From an uncultured Clostridium sp. (GTDB lineage Bacteria > Bacillota > Clostridia > Lachnospirales > Lachnospiraceae), in contig CANPMS010000006.1 of NCBI GenBank assembly GCA_947575275.1, positions 1 through 64,000 of the forward strand: a DNA stretch of 64,000 bases. The letters run 5' to 3'. The translations under genes were made by a program, and so were the position numbers. Below, one piece after another: positions 18,051-26,238 of the stretch. The first letter of the stretch is position 1; every line of letters begins with the position of its first letter. The notes beneath the pieces were generated by a model. It saw only the letters and a program-made list of their open reading frames with translations. It had not been told where the DNA came from and searched no databases.

Positions 18051-18425
18051 TTACTTCAAGGTAACCTTTGCGCCCTCAGCCTCAAGCTTCGCCTTCATAT
18101 CCTCAGCCTCTTCCTTGGAAGCGCCTTCTTTCAGAATCTTCGGCGCGCCGTCAACTACGTCCTTAGCCTCTTTCAGACCAAGACCGGTAGCCTCACGGAC
18201 AACTTTGATAACTTTAACCTTGTTCGGACCAACATCAGTCAGCTCTACATCAAACTCACTCTTCTCCTCAGATGATGCCTCAGCCGAACCAGCTGCTGCA
18301 ACTACAACACCTGCTGCTGCGGATACGCCAAATTCTTCCTCACAAGCCTTTACCAGCTCATTCAGCTCTAACACGGATAACTCTTTGATAGCTTCGATAA
18401 ACTCTGCAGTGGTTAACTTTGCCAT
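18051..18425 (-). CDS. rplL: 50S ribosomal protein L7/L12
   Basis: Forms the flexible ribosomal stalk that recruits translation GTPases. The 124-residue protein has an N-terminal dimerisation helix ([15 protein letters not shown]), an Ala-rich hinge ([13 protein letters not shown]) and a globular C-terminal domain with [15 protein letters not shown]. The start at 18425 has GGAGG 8 nt upstream. It follows rplJ and is controlled by the L10 leader at 19020-19150. Confidence 0.97.
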   Translation of the reverse strand: MAKLTTAEFIEAIKELSVLELNELVKACEEEFGVSAAAGVVVAAAGSAEASSEEKSEFDVELTDVGPNKVKVIKVVREATGLGLKEAKDVVDGAPKILKEGASKEEAEDMKAKLEAEGAKVTLK

Positions 18426-18501
18426 TTTCATTTCCTCCATTTTCGTTTAATATTATTTCATCTTTTCTTAAAATCAACTTACTCTGCTAAGCTGCTTTCG
18501 A

Positions 18502-18990
18502 TTAAGCGCCCTGCTTCTCGGCAACCTGATTAAGCACACGAGCAAGATTTGAGATCGGAGACTGTATGCTTCCCAGCAATTTGCCCAAGAGAATCTCTCT
18601 CGATGGAATTGTTGCGATCACCTGCATTCCCTTCGCATCATAATAAGTGCCCTCTACAACACCAGCCTTAATTTCCAGCTTATCCGCCTTTTTAGCGAAC
18701 TCTGCCAGCAATCTTGCGGGAGCCGTAGCATCATCTTTGGACACTGCAATTGCGGTCGGTCCCTCTAAGTGCGGATCCAGAGCAGCAAAATCAGTACCCT
18801 CGGCAGCACGCCTGATCATGGTATTCTTATATACTTTATAAGTGATGCCAGCTTCTCTAAGCTGTTTACGCAACTCAGTATCCTGAGCAACGGTCAGACC
18901 ACGATAGTCTACTACCACTGCAGTTGCAGCGCCATTTAACAACTCTGAGATTTCCGCTACAATCGGCTGTTTTAACTCAACTTTTGCCAT
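18502..18990 (-). CDS. rplJ: 50S ribosomal protein L10
   Basis: Anchors L7/L12 dimers at the stalk base. The 162-residue protein has the conserved segment VVDYRGLTVAQDTELRK and a C-terminal amphipathic helix (SPISNLARVLNQVAEK) that binds L12. AGGAGG precedes the ATG. L10 itself is the expected ligand of the leader RNA upstream, giving feedback control of rplJ-rplL. Confidence 0.97.
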   Translation of the reverse strand: MAKVELKQPIVAEISELLNGAATAVVVDYRGLTVAQDTELRKQLREAGITYKVYKNTMIRRAAEGTDFAALDPHLEGPTAIAVSKDDATAPARLLAEFAKKADKLEIKAGVVEGTYYDAKGMQVIATIPSREILLGKLLGSIQSPISNLARVLNQVAEKQGA

Positions 18991-19019
18991 GAATGTCTAC
19001 CTCCTGTTTTATTTTTTGC

Positions 19020-19150
19020 AGACTGCAAAGAAAAGCCTCTCCGTTATAAGACAGAGAGGCTCTACAAATTCATCATATAGAAATTGTACGTTCCTCGGCA
19101 GGTGGTAATAACCTTATGCCTTACGGCACCTGCTGTCTTCGGCAGTCAAT
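19020..19150 (-). ncRNA. L10 ribosomal protein leader
   Basis: The minus-strand leader contains the conserved core AGCAGGTGCC...CCACCTGCCGAGGAA followed by an attenuator hairpin. This matches the L10 leader known in Bacteria, bound by L10 with L12. It lies between the promoter at 19159-19187 and rplJ. Confidence 0.85.
19034..19061 (-). terminator. Attenuator terminator in the L10 leader
   Basis: AGCCTCTC / GAGAGGCT form an 8-bp stem followed by TTTTC on the minus strand, about 45 nt before rplJ. It is the expected off-switch of the leader. Confidence 0.8.
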
Positions 19151-19158
19151 ACTTGCGT

Positions 19159-19187
19159 ATGATAACACATTATATTCAGATTGTCAA
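19159..19187 (-). promoter_or_regulatory. Promoter of rplJ-rplL
   Basis: -35 TTGACA (19182-19187), 17-nt spacer, -10 TATCAT (19159-19164). Confidence 0.85.
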
Positions 19188-19220
19188 TTAGTTTCTGCAA
19201 AACCTGTTGCCCCTGCAGGA

Positions 19221-19916
19221 TTAGCCCATTAGCTTCACCACGTTAAGCTTTACGCCGGGACCCATGGTGGAAGTCAGGGTTGCACTCTTTAAGTAAGCGC
19301 CCTTTAATGTTGCCGGTTTTGCTTTGATAATTGCATCCATAAGCGTCTGGAAGTTGTCCGCTAACTGCTCCTCAGTAAAAGAAGCTTTACCCACTGGCAC
19401 ATGGATAATATTTGTCTTGTCGAGCCTATACTCAATCTTACCTGCTTTAATATCGTTAATTGCCTTGGTTACGTCCATAGTCACCGTGCCCGCTTTCGGG
19501 TTCGGCATCAAACCCTTGGGACCAAGCACACGACCCAAACGGCCTACCACACCCATCATATCCGGAGTGGCAACAACAACATCAAAATCAAGCCAACCAT
19601 CATTCTGAATCTTTGGAATCAGCTCCTCAGCGCCTACATAGTCAGCGCCTGCAGCCTGAGCCTCATCAGCCTTCACTCCCTTCGCAAATACCAGAATACG
19701 AGTAACCTTACCGGTACCATGCGGCAACACAACCGCGCCACGAATCTGCTGGTCAGCATGACGTCCGTCACAGCCGGTTCTGATGTGAGCTTCAATAGTT
19801 TCATCAAATTTTGCAACTGCAGTCTTCTTCACCAATGCAATCGCGTCTGCTGCGTCATAAAGAGCGGCACGGTCTACAGATTTAGCCGCCTCTACATATC
19901 TCTTTCCACGTTTCAT
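19221..19916 (-). CDS. rplA: 50S ribosomal protein L1
   Basis: Binds the mobile L1 stalk of 23S rRNA and is a translational repressor of its own operon in bacteria. The 231-residue protein starts [14 protein letters not shown], contains [19 protein letters not shown] and ends with VKLMG, all typical of L1. AGGAGG precedes the start. A 29-nt element resembling the 23S L1-binding site lies directly upstream (19933-19961). Confidence 0.97.
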   Translation of the reverse strand: MKRGKRYVEAAKSVDRAALYDAADAIALVKKTAVAKFDETIEAHIRTGCDGRHADQQIRGAVVLPHGTGKVTRILVFAKGVKADEAQAAGADYVGAEELIPKIQNDGWLDFDVVVATPDMMGVVGRLGRVLGPKGLMPNPKAGTVTMDVTKAINDIKAGKIEYRLDKTNIIHVPVGKASFTEEQLADNFQTLMDAIIKAKPATLKGAYLKSATLTSTMGPGVKLNVVKLMG

Positions 19917-19932
19917 AATAAATAACCTCCTA

Positions 19933-19961
19933 GTGGTGTTGTCGGGGATGTCCCTCCCACG
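19933..19961 (-). promoter_or_regulatory. L1-binding-site mimic upstream of rplA
   Basis: The minus strand reads GTGGGAGGGACATCCCCGAC followed by AACACCAC. GTGG pairs with CCAC and GGG with CCC. The segments GTGGGAG, CCGAC and ACCAC match the 23S rRNA L1-stalk helices. The element ends just before the ribosome binding site. Confidence 0.7.
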
Positions 19962-20010
19962 TTGTTTATTGTCAGTTAAAGGTTTCCTCGCTTAATCAAG
20001 CGATTGCCAA

Positions 20011-20436
20011 TTATTCCTCAACGGTGATGCCCATGCTTCTTGCTGTACCTGCAATCATACTCATAGCTGCTTCCAGGCTTGCAGCATTCAAATCAGGCAT
20101 CTTGGTCTCAGCAATCTTCTGAAGATCCGCCTTGGAAATTGTAGCAACCTTCGTCTTGTTCGGAGTTGCGGAACCAGATTTAATCTTGCATGCCTTCTTT
20201 AACAGAACGGCAGCGGGCGGAGTTTTGGTAATGAAGCTGAAGCTTCTGTCTGCATAAACCGTAATTACAACCGGGATAATCAGGTCACCCTGATCTGCGG
20301 TTTTTGCATTGAATTCCTTAGTAAACTGCACGATATTGACACCGTGCTGACCAAGCGCCGGACCAACTGGCGGAGCGGGAGTCGCCTTGCCTGCCGGAAT
20401 CTGCAATTTGATGTAACCAGTTACTTTCTTTGCCAT
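20011..20436 (-). CDS. rplK: 50S ribosomal protein L11
   Basis: Binds the GTPase-associated centre of 23S rRNA. The 141-residue protein has the N-terminal motif [19 protein letters not shown] and the C-terminal rRNA-binding domain ending [18 protein letters not shown] lies upstream. It is cotranscribed with nusG and rplA and has its own copy of the L1-site mimic at 20456-20484. Confidence 0.97.
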   Translation of the reverse strand: MAKKVTGYIKLQIPAGKATPAPPVGPALGQHGVNIVQFTKEFNAKTADQGDLIIPVVITVYADRSFSFITKTPPAAVLLKKACKIKSGSATPNKTKVATISKADLQKIAETKMPDLNAASLEAAMSMIAGTARSMGITVEE

Positions 20437-20455
20437 AATAATGACCTCCTATAAT

Positions 20456-20484
20456 GTGGTATTGTCGGGGATGTCCCTCCCACG
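20456..20484 (-). promoter_or_regulatory. L1-binding-site mimic upstream of rplK
   Basis: This element is identical to the one before rplA in 28 of 29 positions and ends AATACCAC. It again sits just upstream of AGGAGG. The spacer and flanks differ, so conservation is confined to the element. Confidence 0.7.
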
Positions 20485-20514
20485 CGCCGGCTTATATTCC
20501 GGCTTTATTTATTG

Positions 20515-21030
20515 TTACAATCGCTTCACTTCCGTGAAGCCCAGTTCAACCGGTGTCTCACGGCCGAACATTTCAACGTTAATCGTAAGGGTTTTCTTAC
20601 CTTCATTGATAAACCTGACAGCTCCCACTGTATCCTTCCACGCACCGGCAGTCACCACAATGGTATCGCCGACCGCAAAATCCATCACCACGTCCTTTTT
20701 GCCAAAGCCCAGACTTGCCATCTCCTCATCACTTAAAGGGACAGGCTTTGACCCAGGGCCCACGAATCCAGTTACGCCGCGGGTATTCCGCACTACATAC
20801 CATGTATCATCATTCATGATCATATGAATCAGTACATAGCCGGGAAACATTTTCTTATCTGCCAGTTTCTCCACGCCGTTTTTCAGCTCTGACACTTCCA
20901 GCATCGGAACGGATACCTCCAGAATCTGATCCTGAAGATTGCGGTTCTCAATCGTTTTCTCAATGTCAACCTTCACTTTATTCTCGTAGCCTGAATAGGT
21001 ATGCGCTACATACCACTTTGCTTCTGACAT
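20515..21030 (-). CDS. nusG: Transcription elongation/antitermination factor NusG
   Basis: Links RNA polymerase to Rho and the ribosome. The 171-residue protein has the N-terminal NGN domain (WYVAHTYSGYENKV, FPGYVLIHM) and a C-terminal KOW domain (FAVGDTIVVTAGAWKDTVG). It lies 15 bp after secE in the standard secE-nusG-rplK-rplA order. Confidence 0.97.
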   Translation of the reverse strand: MSEAKWYVAHTYSGYENKVKVDIEKTIENRNLQDQILEVSVPMLEVSELKNGVEKLADKKMFPGYVLIHMIMNDDTWYVVRNTRGVTGFVGPGSKPVPLSDEEMASLGFGKKDVVMDFAVGDTIVVTAGAWKDTVGAVRFINEGKKTLTINVEMFGRETPVELGFTEVKRL

Positions 21031-21045
21031 CTTATCACCCTCGCC

Positions 21046-21252
21046 TTACTTAATGATGAAGCTGAGACCCCATTTGATAATGAAATCCAGAACTGCGATG
21101 ATAATTCCCAGTACGGCAGTCACCGCGATAACGGCAATCGTCTGTTTGCTAACGGTTTCCTGATTGGGCCATACGATTTTGTTGAACTCAGCTTTCAGCC
21201 CCTTAAAAAAGCTCTTTTTCGGAGCCTTCTCAGTTCCTGTGGTTTCTCCCAT
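21046..21252 (-). CDS. secE: Preprotein translocase subunit SecE
   Basis: A 68-residue single-span component of the SecYEG channel. A cytoplasmic amphipathic segment (FFKGLKAEFNKIVWPNQ) precedes one transmembrane helix (~40-62). It lies between rpmG and nusG. Confidence 0.96.
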   Translation of the reverse strand: MGETTGTEKAPKKSFFKGLKAEFNKIVWPNQETVSKQTIAVIAVTAVLGIIIAVLDFIIKWGLSFIIK

Positions 21253-21264
21253 TATTCACACTCC

Positions 21265-21414
21265 TTATTTAGTTTCCTTGTGCAAAGTATGAGTTTTGCA
21301 GAACCTACAATACTTTTTCGTCTCCATGCGGTCCGGATGGGTCTTCTTATCCTTCGTCATATTGTAATTACGTTGCTTGCATTCTGTACATGCCAGTGTA
21401 ATCTTTGTGCGCAC
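21265..21414 (-). CDS. rpmG: 50S ribosomal protein L33
   Basis: A 49-residue ribosomal protein beginning [17 protein letters not shown]. It carries two CxxC zinc pairs (CTEC and CRFC), so it is the zinc-type form. The start is GTG at 21414, with GGAGGTG 6 nt upstream. It is first in the transcript rpmG-secE-nusG-rplK-rplA behind the promoter at 21532-21560. Confidence 0.95.
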   Translation of the reverse strand: MRTKITLACTECKQRNYNMTKDKKTHPDRMETKKYCRFCKTHTLHKETK

Positions 21415-21531
21415 GACTTCCACCTCCACTTGATTTTCGTTGTTTTTCGGTCATTCTTTCTGCTTTTCTCAGCCAGTGGGGGCTAATTTTGAGCATAAAA
21501 AAAAGACCTAAGCTCTTCCATTCGCCATATT

Positions 21532-21560
21532 ACTATATCACACGAAGCAAAACACGTCAA
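21532..21560 (-). promoter_or_regulatory. Promoter of rpmG-secE-nusG-rplK-rplA
   Basis: -35 TTGACG (21555-21560), 17-nt spacer, -10 TATAGT (21532-21537), about 110 nt upstream of rpmG. Confidence 0.85.
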
Positions 21561-21585
21561 TATATTTTTTCACGAAGACATACTC

Positions 21586-21639
21586 CTAAATTTCCAACAG
21601 TCCCGGCAAATCCTTCACCTCTGCCATACGTATATCCAT
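21586..21639 (-). pseudogene. 17-codon remnant of a GNAT acetyltransferase gene
   Basis: After comF, AAAGGAGG and an ATG start a reading frame of 17 codons (MDIRMAEVKDLPGLLEI) that ends at TAG. The sequence matches the usual first strand and helix of GNAT N-acetyltransferases, and nothing recognisable follows. It is best read as the 5' stump of a deleted gene, lying directly against the rpmG promoter. Confidence 0.5.
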
Positions 21640-21681
21640 AGTCGTCCTCCTTTGGTTCGTATGTAAACTCCACCCACCATA

Positions 21682-22392
21682 TCATCCTGCACCTGCCGTA
21701 GTACAGATTGTCACAAACCAGACATATTTTACCCCCGCAGCCTTCAAAGCCCGGGCGCATGCTTCCACTGTACTTCCGGTAGTGAAAATATCATCCACCA
21801 AAATAACGCTGTCAGGAATATGGGATATTTTTCTTTTCTCTGAGTAAAAACGAGGATTTAGGGCAAACGCACTCTTAAGGTTCTTAAGACGTTCCGCGGG
21901 ACTTAACTGCTTCTGAGGAGCTGTTTTTTTAGTCCGAATCAGCAAATCCCGCATAACCGGAATTCCCGTAAGGTTACTTAGCCGATCTGCCAATTCCTCA
22001 GCTTGGTTAAACCCCCGTTGACGGCGGCGCACCGGATGGATCGGCACCGGAACCAAAGCCCCGGCATTCCGTCCGGCAATCCATTTTCCATAACAGCGCA
22101 CAAGCGCTTCCCCATAAAAATCCAAATATTCCCGTTTATTCTTATACTTAATTGATGCTATGGATCTCATTGCCGCCTCATTATAATTAAGTAACGCTAC
22201 TCCCGAGTCAAAGGTTCGCTTATGACGGGTACAGTCAAAACAATATTCTACCCTCTCGCTAAGAACCTCCTTCCCGCATTTTTTACATGTAGGCTGTTTC
22301 AACACTGACAATTTAGATATACACCCGGGACAAATGAAGGCTCCCATAGGCTGTACAATCCCGCCGCAGACTGGACATCTTCTTGGAAACAT
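21682..22392 (-). CDS. comF: ComF family phosphoribosyltransferase-like protein
   Basis: Related to the ComFC competence protein. The ~236-residue protein has N-terminal zinc-finger cysteine pairs (CPVCGG, CPGC, CKKCGK, CFDC) and a C-terminal phosphoribosyltransferase fold with VILVDDIFTTGSTV. The ATG at 22392 has no ribosome binding site. The frame stays open upstream to the recD2 stop and encodes a family-like N-terminus (EILPFIINLMFPRRC). A good AAGGA site lies 6 nt before an ATC codon at 22446, so the true start may be non-canonical. It probably shares the recD2 transcript. Confidence 0.9.
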   Translation of the reverse strand: MFPRRCPVCGGIVQPMGAFICPGCISKLSVLKQPTCKKCGKEVLSERVEYCFDCTRHKRTFDSGVALLNYNEAAMRSIASIKYKNKREYLDFYGEALVRCYGKWIAGRNAGALVPVPIHPVRRRQRGFNQAEELADRLSNLTGIPVMRDLLIRTKKTAPQKQLSPAERLKNLKSAFALNPRFYSEKRKISHIPDSVILVDDIFTTGSTVEACARALKAAGVKYVWFVTICTTAGAG

Positions 22393-22470
22393 AAGATTGA
22401 TTATGAATGGCAGGATTTCCTGAAACCCTATTGTTTTACTGTTGATATAGATTCCTTCTTTCTTGTTTTG

Positions 22471-24711
22471 TTAGCCTTGCTGCCCAGTGTCCATCATCTC
22501 ACGTATTCGCGCTTTCAGTCCCGTATAGCGGCGCTGTTCTATGCCGTTGTCCACCATCGCCTGAAACATACCCGGCACTCCCACCAGGCACACACAGGTA
22601 CGGGCGCGGGTCACCGCAGTATAAATCAAATTGCGGGTCATAAGCATACGCGGCCCTGAATGAACCGGAATCACCACCGCCGGATACTCGCTCCCCTGGG
22701 ATTTATGTATGGTGATAGCGTACGCCAGCTCCAGCTCCTCAAGCTGCTTAAAGCCGTAATCCACCATTCTTCCCTCATCAAATTCCACCGTCAGCTCCTC
22801 AACAAAGGTGTTAATCGAACGGATAATTCCAATATCTCCATTAAAAACTCCCGTCCCTGTATCCACCGGAATCCCATAACGATTACGCACCTCCCATTCA
22901 ATCTGATAATTGTTTTTAATCTGCATGACTTTATCTCCCACACGATAGATAGTACCGCCAGATTCTTTTTCTGCCTTTGATGATGACCTGGGATTCAAAT
23001 ACTCCTGAAGAATATGATTCAGCCGCTCCACACCCAGCGCCCCCTTGCGCATAGGCGTCATAATCTGAATATCGAGAGGCTCCGCGTTCACATAGCCGGG
23101 CAGCTTATCCCGAATCAGCGTTAATATGGCATTGATAACCGCATCCGGCTGCTCTTGGCGTATAAAGAGAAAGTCCTTACTCCGCTTTCCAAGGGGAATC
23201 TCCTCACCTGCATTAATTTTATGGGCATTGACAATAATATCACTCTCCGTTGCCTGACGGAAAATCCGAGTCAGCTTCACCACATTGAACATCCCGGAAT
23301 CAATCATATCCCTAAGCACATTTCCCGGCCCTACGCTCGGCAGCTGGTTCACATCCCCCACCAAAATCAGTCGGGTTCCCGGATTTACCGCTTTCAACAA
23401 CGCATACATTAAATAGATGTCTACCATCGAGGCCTCATCAATAATGACCGCATCTGCATCCAGAGGATTTTCCTCATTTCGGTCAAAGTGCATGACCGAA
23501 GTATCCCCTGTGTCCGCGGGAGCGCCGGTCAGCTCCAGAAGGCGATGCACGGTCTTCGCCTCATACCCCGTCGCCTCTGTCATTCGTTTCGCCGCGCGCC
23601 CCGTAGGCGCTGCCAGCAGAATTTCCATTTCCTCCTGCTCAAAATATCGGATAATTGTGTTGATAGTTGTGGTTTTTCCCGTTCCAGGTCCTCCCGTGAT
23701 AATCAGAAGTCCACTGTTGACTGCTTCAATCACTGCCTGAATCTGAAACTCGTCAGGTTCAATCTTCTCTTCCGCGCAAATATGCTCCAGCTTTCTTTGG
23801 ATTTCACTCTCCGGCTCAGAACCACGGAGATTTAAGTCGTGAAGCATCCGTGCTGTATTTAACTCTGTATAATAATATTGAGAAGCATAGACATGACGCT
23901 CCGGCTCATCCTCCGCCTTCACCACAATCTTTTTTTCTATCTGCAAATCCAACAGATGCTTTTCCATCACAGACGGTTCCACATGCAGCAACTCAGAGGC
24001 CCCGGCAAGCAATTCTTCCTGAGGCAGGTAAGTATGACCATTTCCTACAGACTGCAGGAGCGTGTAGAAAATCCCGCTCCTGATACGGTAATCCGAGTCG
24101 GTAAAAATCCCCACACGCTGGGCAATTTCGTCCGCTATCTTAAACCCCACACCCTGAATATCATCTGCCAAACGGTATGGATTTTCCTTGATAATTCCAT
24201 ACATACGGGATCCATATTCATTGTAGATTTTAAATGCTAAATTCATGGAAATCCCATATTCCTGCAGAAACATCATTGCCTGGCGCAATTCCTTTTTCGC
24301 CTCCATCTGCTCGGAAATCGCTATCGCCATTTTCTCACTGATGCCCTTCACCTCTGCAAGACGCTCCGGCTCTTCTTCTATAACACGGAAGGTATCCGCC
24401 TTAAACCGGCGAACAATGCGCGCTGCCAGAGCCGCACCGACACCCTTTATTGCGCCTGAACCCAAATATCGCTCCATGGAAGCTGTATCCTCTGGAGCCT
24501 TCAGTTCATAGCGCTCCACCTGAATCTGGTCTCCATAAATAGGATGCTCCACTTCACGTCCACTGGCTTCGATGAAGTCACCCTCAGTAATATAAGGGAA
24601 AGTTCCCACCAGCACATAAGCATCCCCGCCATTGCTGACAGTTAAAATAGAGTACCCGTTATCCTCATTTCGATATTTAATTTTCTCCACATATCCGCTT
24701 ACTGTCGCCAT
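22471..24711 (-). CDS. recD2: RecD2-type ATP-dependent DNA helicase
   Basis: A 5'-3' superfamily 1B helicase of the RecD2 family, which works outside RecBCD in repair and replication. The ~746-residue protein has an N-terminal OB-like region (VSGYVEKIKYRNEDNG) and helix-hairpin-helix repeats (GSGAIKGVGAALAARI). The helicase core shows GGPGTGKTTTI (Walker A), VIIDEASMVD (Walker B) and AYAITIHKSQGSEYP near the C-terminus. The ATG at 24711 follows GGAG by 8 nt; a GTG nine bases earlier is less likely. Confidence 0.93.
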   Translation of the reverse strand: MATVSGYVEKIKYRNEDNGYSILTVSNGGDAYVLVGTFPYITEGDFIEASGREVEHPIYGDQIQVERYELKAPEDTASMERYLGSGAIKGVGAALAARIVRRFKADTFRVIEEEPERLAEVKGISEKMAIAISEQMEAKKELRQAMMFLQEYGISMNLAFKIYNEYGSRMYGIIKENPYRLADDIQGVGFKIADEIAQRVGIFTDSDYRIRSGIFYTLLQSVGNGHTYLPQEELLAGASELLHVEPSVMEKHLLDLQIEKKIVVKAEDEPERHVYASQYYYTELNTARMLHDLNLRGSEPESEIQRKLEHICAEEKIEPDEFQIQAVIEAVNSGLLIITGGPGTGKTTTINTIIRYFEQEEMEILLAAPTGRAAKRMTEATGYEAKTVHRLLELTGAPADTGDTSVMHFDRNEENPLDADAVIIDEASMVDIYLMYALLKAVNPGTRLILVGDVNQLPSVGPGNVLRDMIDSGMFNVVKLTRIFRQATESDIIVNAHKINAGEEIPLGKRSKDFLFIRQEQPDAVINAILTLIRDKLPGYVNAEPLDIQIMTPMRKGALGVERLNHILQEYLNPRSSSKAEKESGGTIYRVGDKVMQIKNNYQIEWEVRNRYGIPVDTGTGVFNGDIGIIRSINTFVEELTVEFDEGRMVDYGFKQLEELELAYAITIHKSQGSEYPAVVIPVHSGPRMLMTRNLIYTAVTRARTCVCLVGVPGMFQAMVDNGIEQRRYTGLKARIREMMDTGQQG

Positions 24712-24785
24712 ATGGTTCACTCCAAATCATATGTTTTACCGGAATGACTGCCCTGAATGCAGACTATCTGGTATGCTGCCGGAAA

Positions 24786-24813
24786 GAAAAATCCCGTATC
24801 CGCGACGGACACG
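24786..24813 (-). terminator. Terminator after mreB/mbl
   Basis: CGTGTCCG and CGGATACG pair (one G-T) around a 3-nt loop and are followed by GGATTTTTC on the minus strand, about 40 bp after the stop. Confidence 0.65.
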
Positions 24814-24851
24814 AGACTTCTGCTCACGACCTCTATTTTTATCTGCCTGGC

Positions 24852-25856
24852 TTAATATTCCTGACCTCTGCCGTCACCATGCTGGAATTCGATAAACTTT
24901 CCGGTGCCGATTGCCACAGCTGTTAGCGGTTCCTCCGCCACCATAGTGGTAATTCCAGTCTTCTCCTCAATCAACTGATCCAAGCCATTTAACAGGGAAC
25001 CTCCTCCGGTCATCACGATACCCCGGTCAAAAATATCTGCCGCCAGCTCCGGCGGCGTGCGCTCCAAAACATTGTGCACCGCATCCACAATCTGCATTGC
25101 TGGCTCCCTCAAGGCTTCCAGCGTCTCCTCAGAAGTAACAACGATCGTCTTCGGAAGTCCTGTCACCAGGTTACGCCCACGCACCTCCATTGTAAGAACC
25201 TCCGGTCTGCGGTATGCAGAACCGATATTAATTTTAATCTCCTCAGCAGTTCTCTCACCGATCAGAAGATTATGCTTCTTTCTCATATAACGAACCAGAG
25301 CCTCATCAAAATCATCCCCAGCCACCTTAATCGAGGTACTTACAACGGTTCCTCCAAGAGAAATGACTGCAATATCTGCAGTACCACCGCCAATATCAAC
25401 AATCATATTGCCACAAGCCTTTGCAATATCAATTCCTGCTCCGATTGCAGCAGCAACCGGCTCCTCAATAATGGACACATCCCTTGCTCCCGCCTGGTAA
25501 GTCGCATCCTCAACAGCCTTCTTCTCTACCTCAGTGGCACCGCTGGGAATACACACCGCAATACGCGGCTTACGGAGGGTACGCTTACCCACAGCTTTAT
25601 TAATAAAATATTTTAACATTTTTTCCGTTACAGTATAATCTGAAATAACACCCTGACGCAGCGGTCTGACCGCAATAATATTCCCGGGTGTTCTTCCAAT
25701 CATCAGACGCGCTTCCTCACCAATCGCCATAATTTTATTGGAATCACGATCAATAGCGACCACGGAGGGCTCCTTCAGCACCACACCCTTGCCCTTAATA
25801 TATACTAGAATACTTGCCGTACCTAAATCAATACCAATATCATTTGATACTAACAT
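24852..25856 (-). CDS. mbl: Actin-like rod-shape protein (MreB/Mbl family)
   Basis: Forms filaments that guide lateral peptidoglycan synthesis. The ~334-residue protein has the actin-fold phosphate loops IGIDLGTASILVY and IVDIGGGTADIAV and the adenosine loop MTGGGSLLNGLD. AGGAGG lies 6 nt before the ATG at 25856; an in-frame codon at 25877 is not used. It stands alone without mreC and mreD, which fits an Mbl-type paralogue better than the mreBCD copy, but MreB itself cannot be excluded. Confidence 0.85.
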   Translation of the reverse strand: MLVSNDIGIDLGTASILVYIKGKGVVLKEPSVVAIDRDSNKIMAIGEEARLMIGRTPGNIIAVRPLRQGVISDYTVTEKMLKYFINKAVGKRTLRKPRIAVCIPSGATEVEKKAVEDATYQAGARDVSIIEEPVAAAIGAGIDIAKACGNMIVDIGGGTADIAVISLGGTVVSTSIKVAGDDFDEALVRYMRKKHNLLIGERTAEEIKINIGSAYRRPEVLTMEVRGRNLVTGLPKTIVVTSEETLEALREPAMQIVDAVHNVLERTPPELAADIFDRGIVMTGGGSLLNGLDQLIEEKTGITTMVAEEPLTAVAIGTGKFIEFQHGDGRGQEY

Positions 25857-25919
25857 ATCATTCCTCCTGTTTGTCACTTTCGCAATTCTGATTTTCCCGA
25901 AAAAACTCTAATCTCTCTT

Positions 25920-25948
25920 ATTATATACAATCGTTACCTTTTTTTAAA
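25920..25948 (-). promoter_or_regulatory. Probable promoter of mreB/mbl
   Basis: -10 TATAAT (25920-25925) with a weaker -35 TTTAAA 17 nt upstream on the minus strand, ~65 nt before the start codon. Confidence 0.5.
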
Positions 25949-26019
25949 GGTTTTTTTTATTTTTTATTATATTTATATATTTTTTATGTTGGAGACATAT
26001 TTTAGTCATATTTATTTTT

Positions 26020-26177
26020 TATACTCCAAATACGTTATCTGAAAAGGTAACGTACTCCTTGTTTCAAGTACATACTTGAAACAGAAAAGCTTTTTCATAC
26101 TCATACCGGGTGATTAAGCAGTCACCCGGTTCCCCCAAGACCTTAAAGCCACTCAAGAAAACAGGAGCGGTTTTTTT
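26020..26177 (+). ncRNA. Candidate structured small RNA between the adhesin and mreB genes
   Basis: On the plus strand, TATACT (26020-26025) precedes TACGTTA/TAACGTA (26030-26054) and a perfect 10-bp hairpin GTTTCAAGTA/TACTTGAAAC (26061-26082). A perfect 9-bp hairpin ACCGGGTGA/TCACCCGGT (26105-26130) follows, and then an imperfect stem (26145-26170) with seven T (26171-26177) that looks like a terminator. No ORF fits. The stems also exist on the minus strand, where they lack a T-run. No known RNA family was recognised, and the -35 box is weak. Confidence 0.4.
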
Positions 26178-26238
26178 GTTTATAGAATAAATGCCAATTT
26201 CCATATCTGCAATCCCCAAAATCAACATTTTCCCTCTG

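Noticed and set aside
21557..21760. 67-codon minus-strand ORF overlapping the end of comF
   Set aside because: It is an out-of-frame reading of comF and of the GNAT stump, whose own frame has a much better ribosome binding site.
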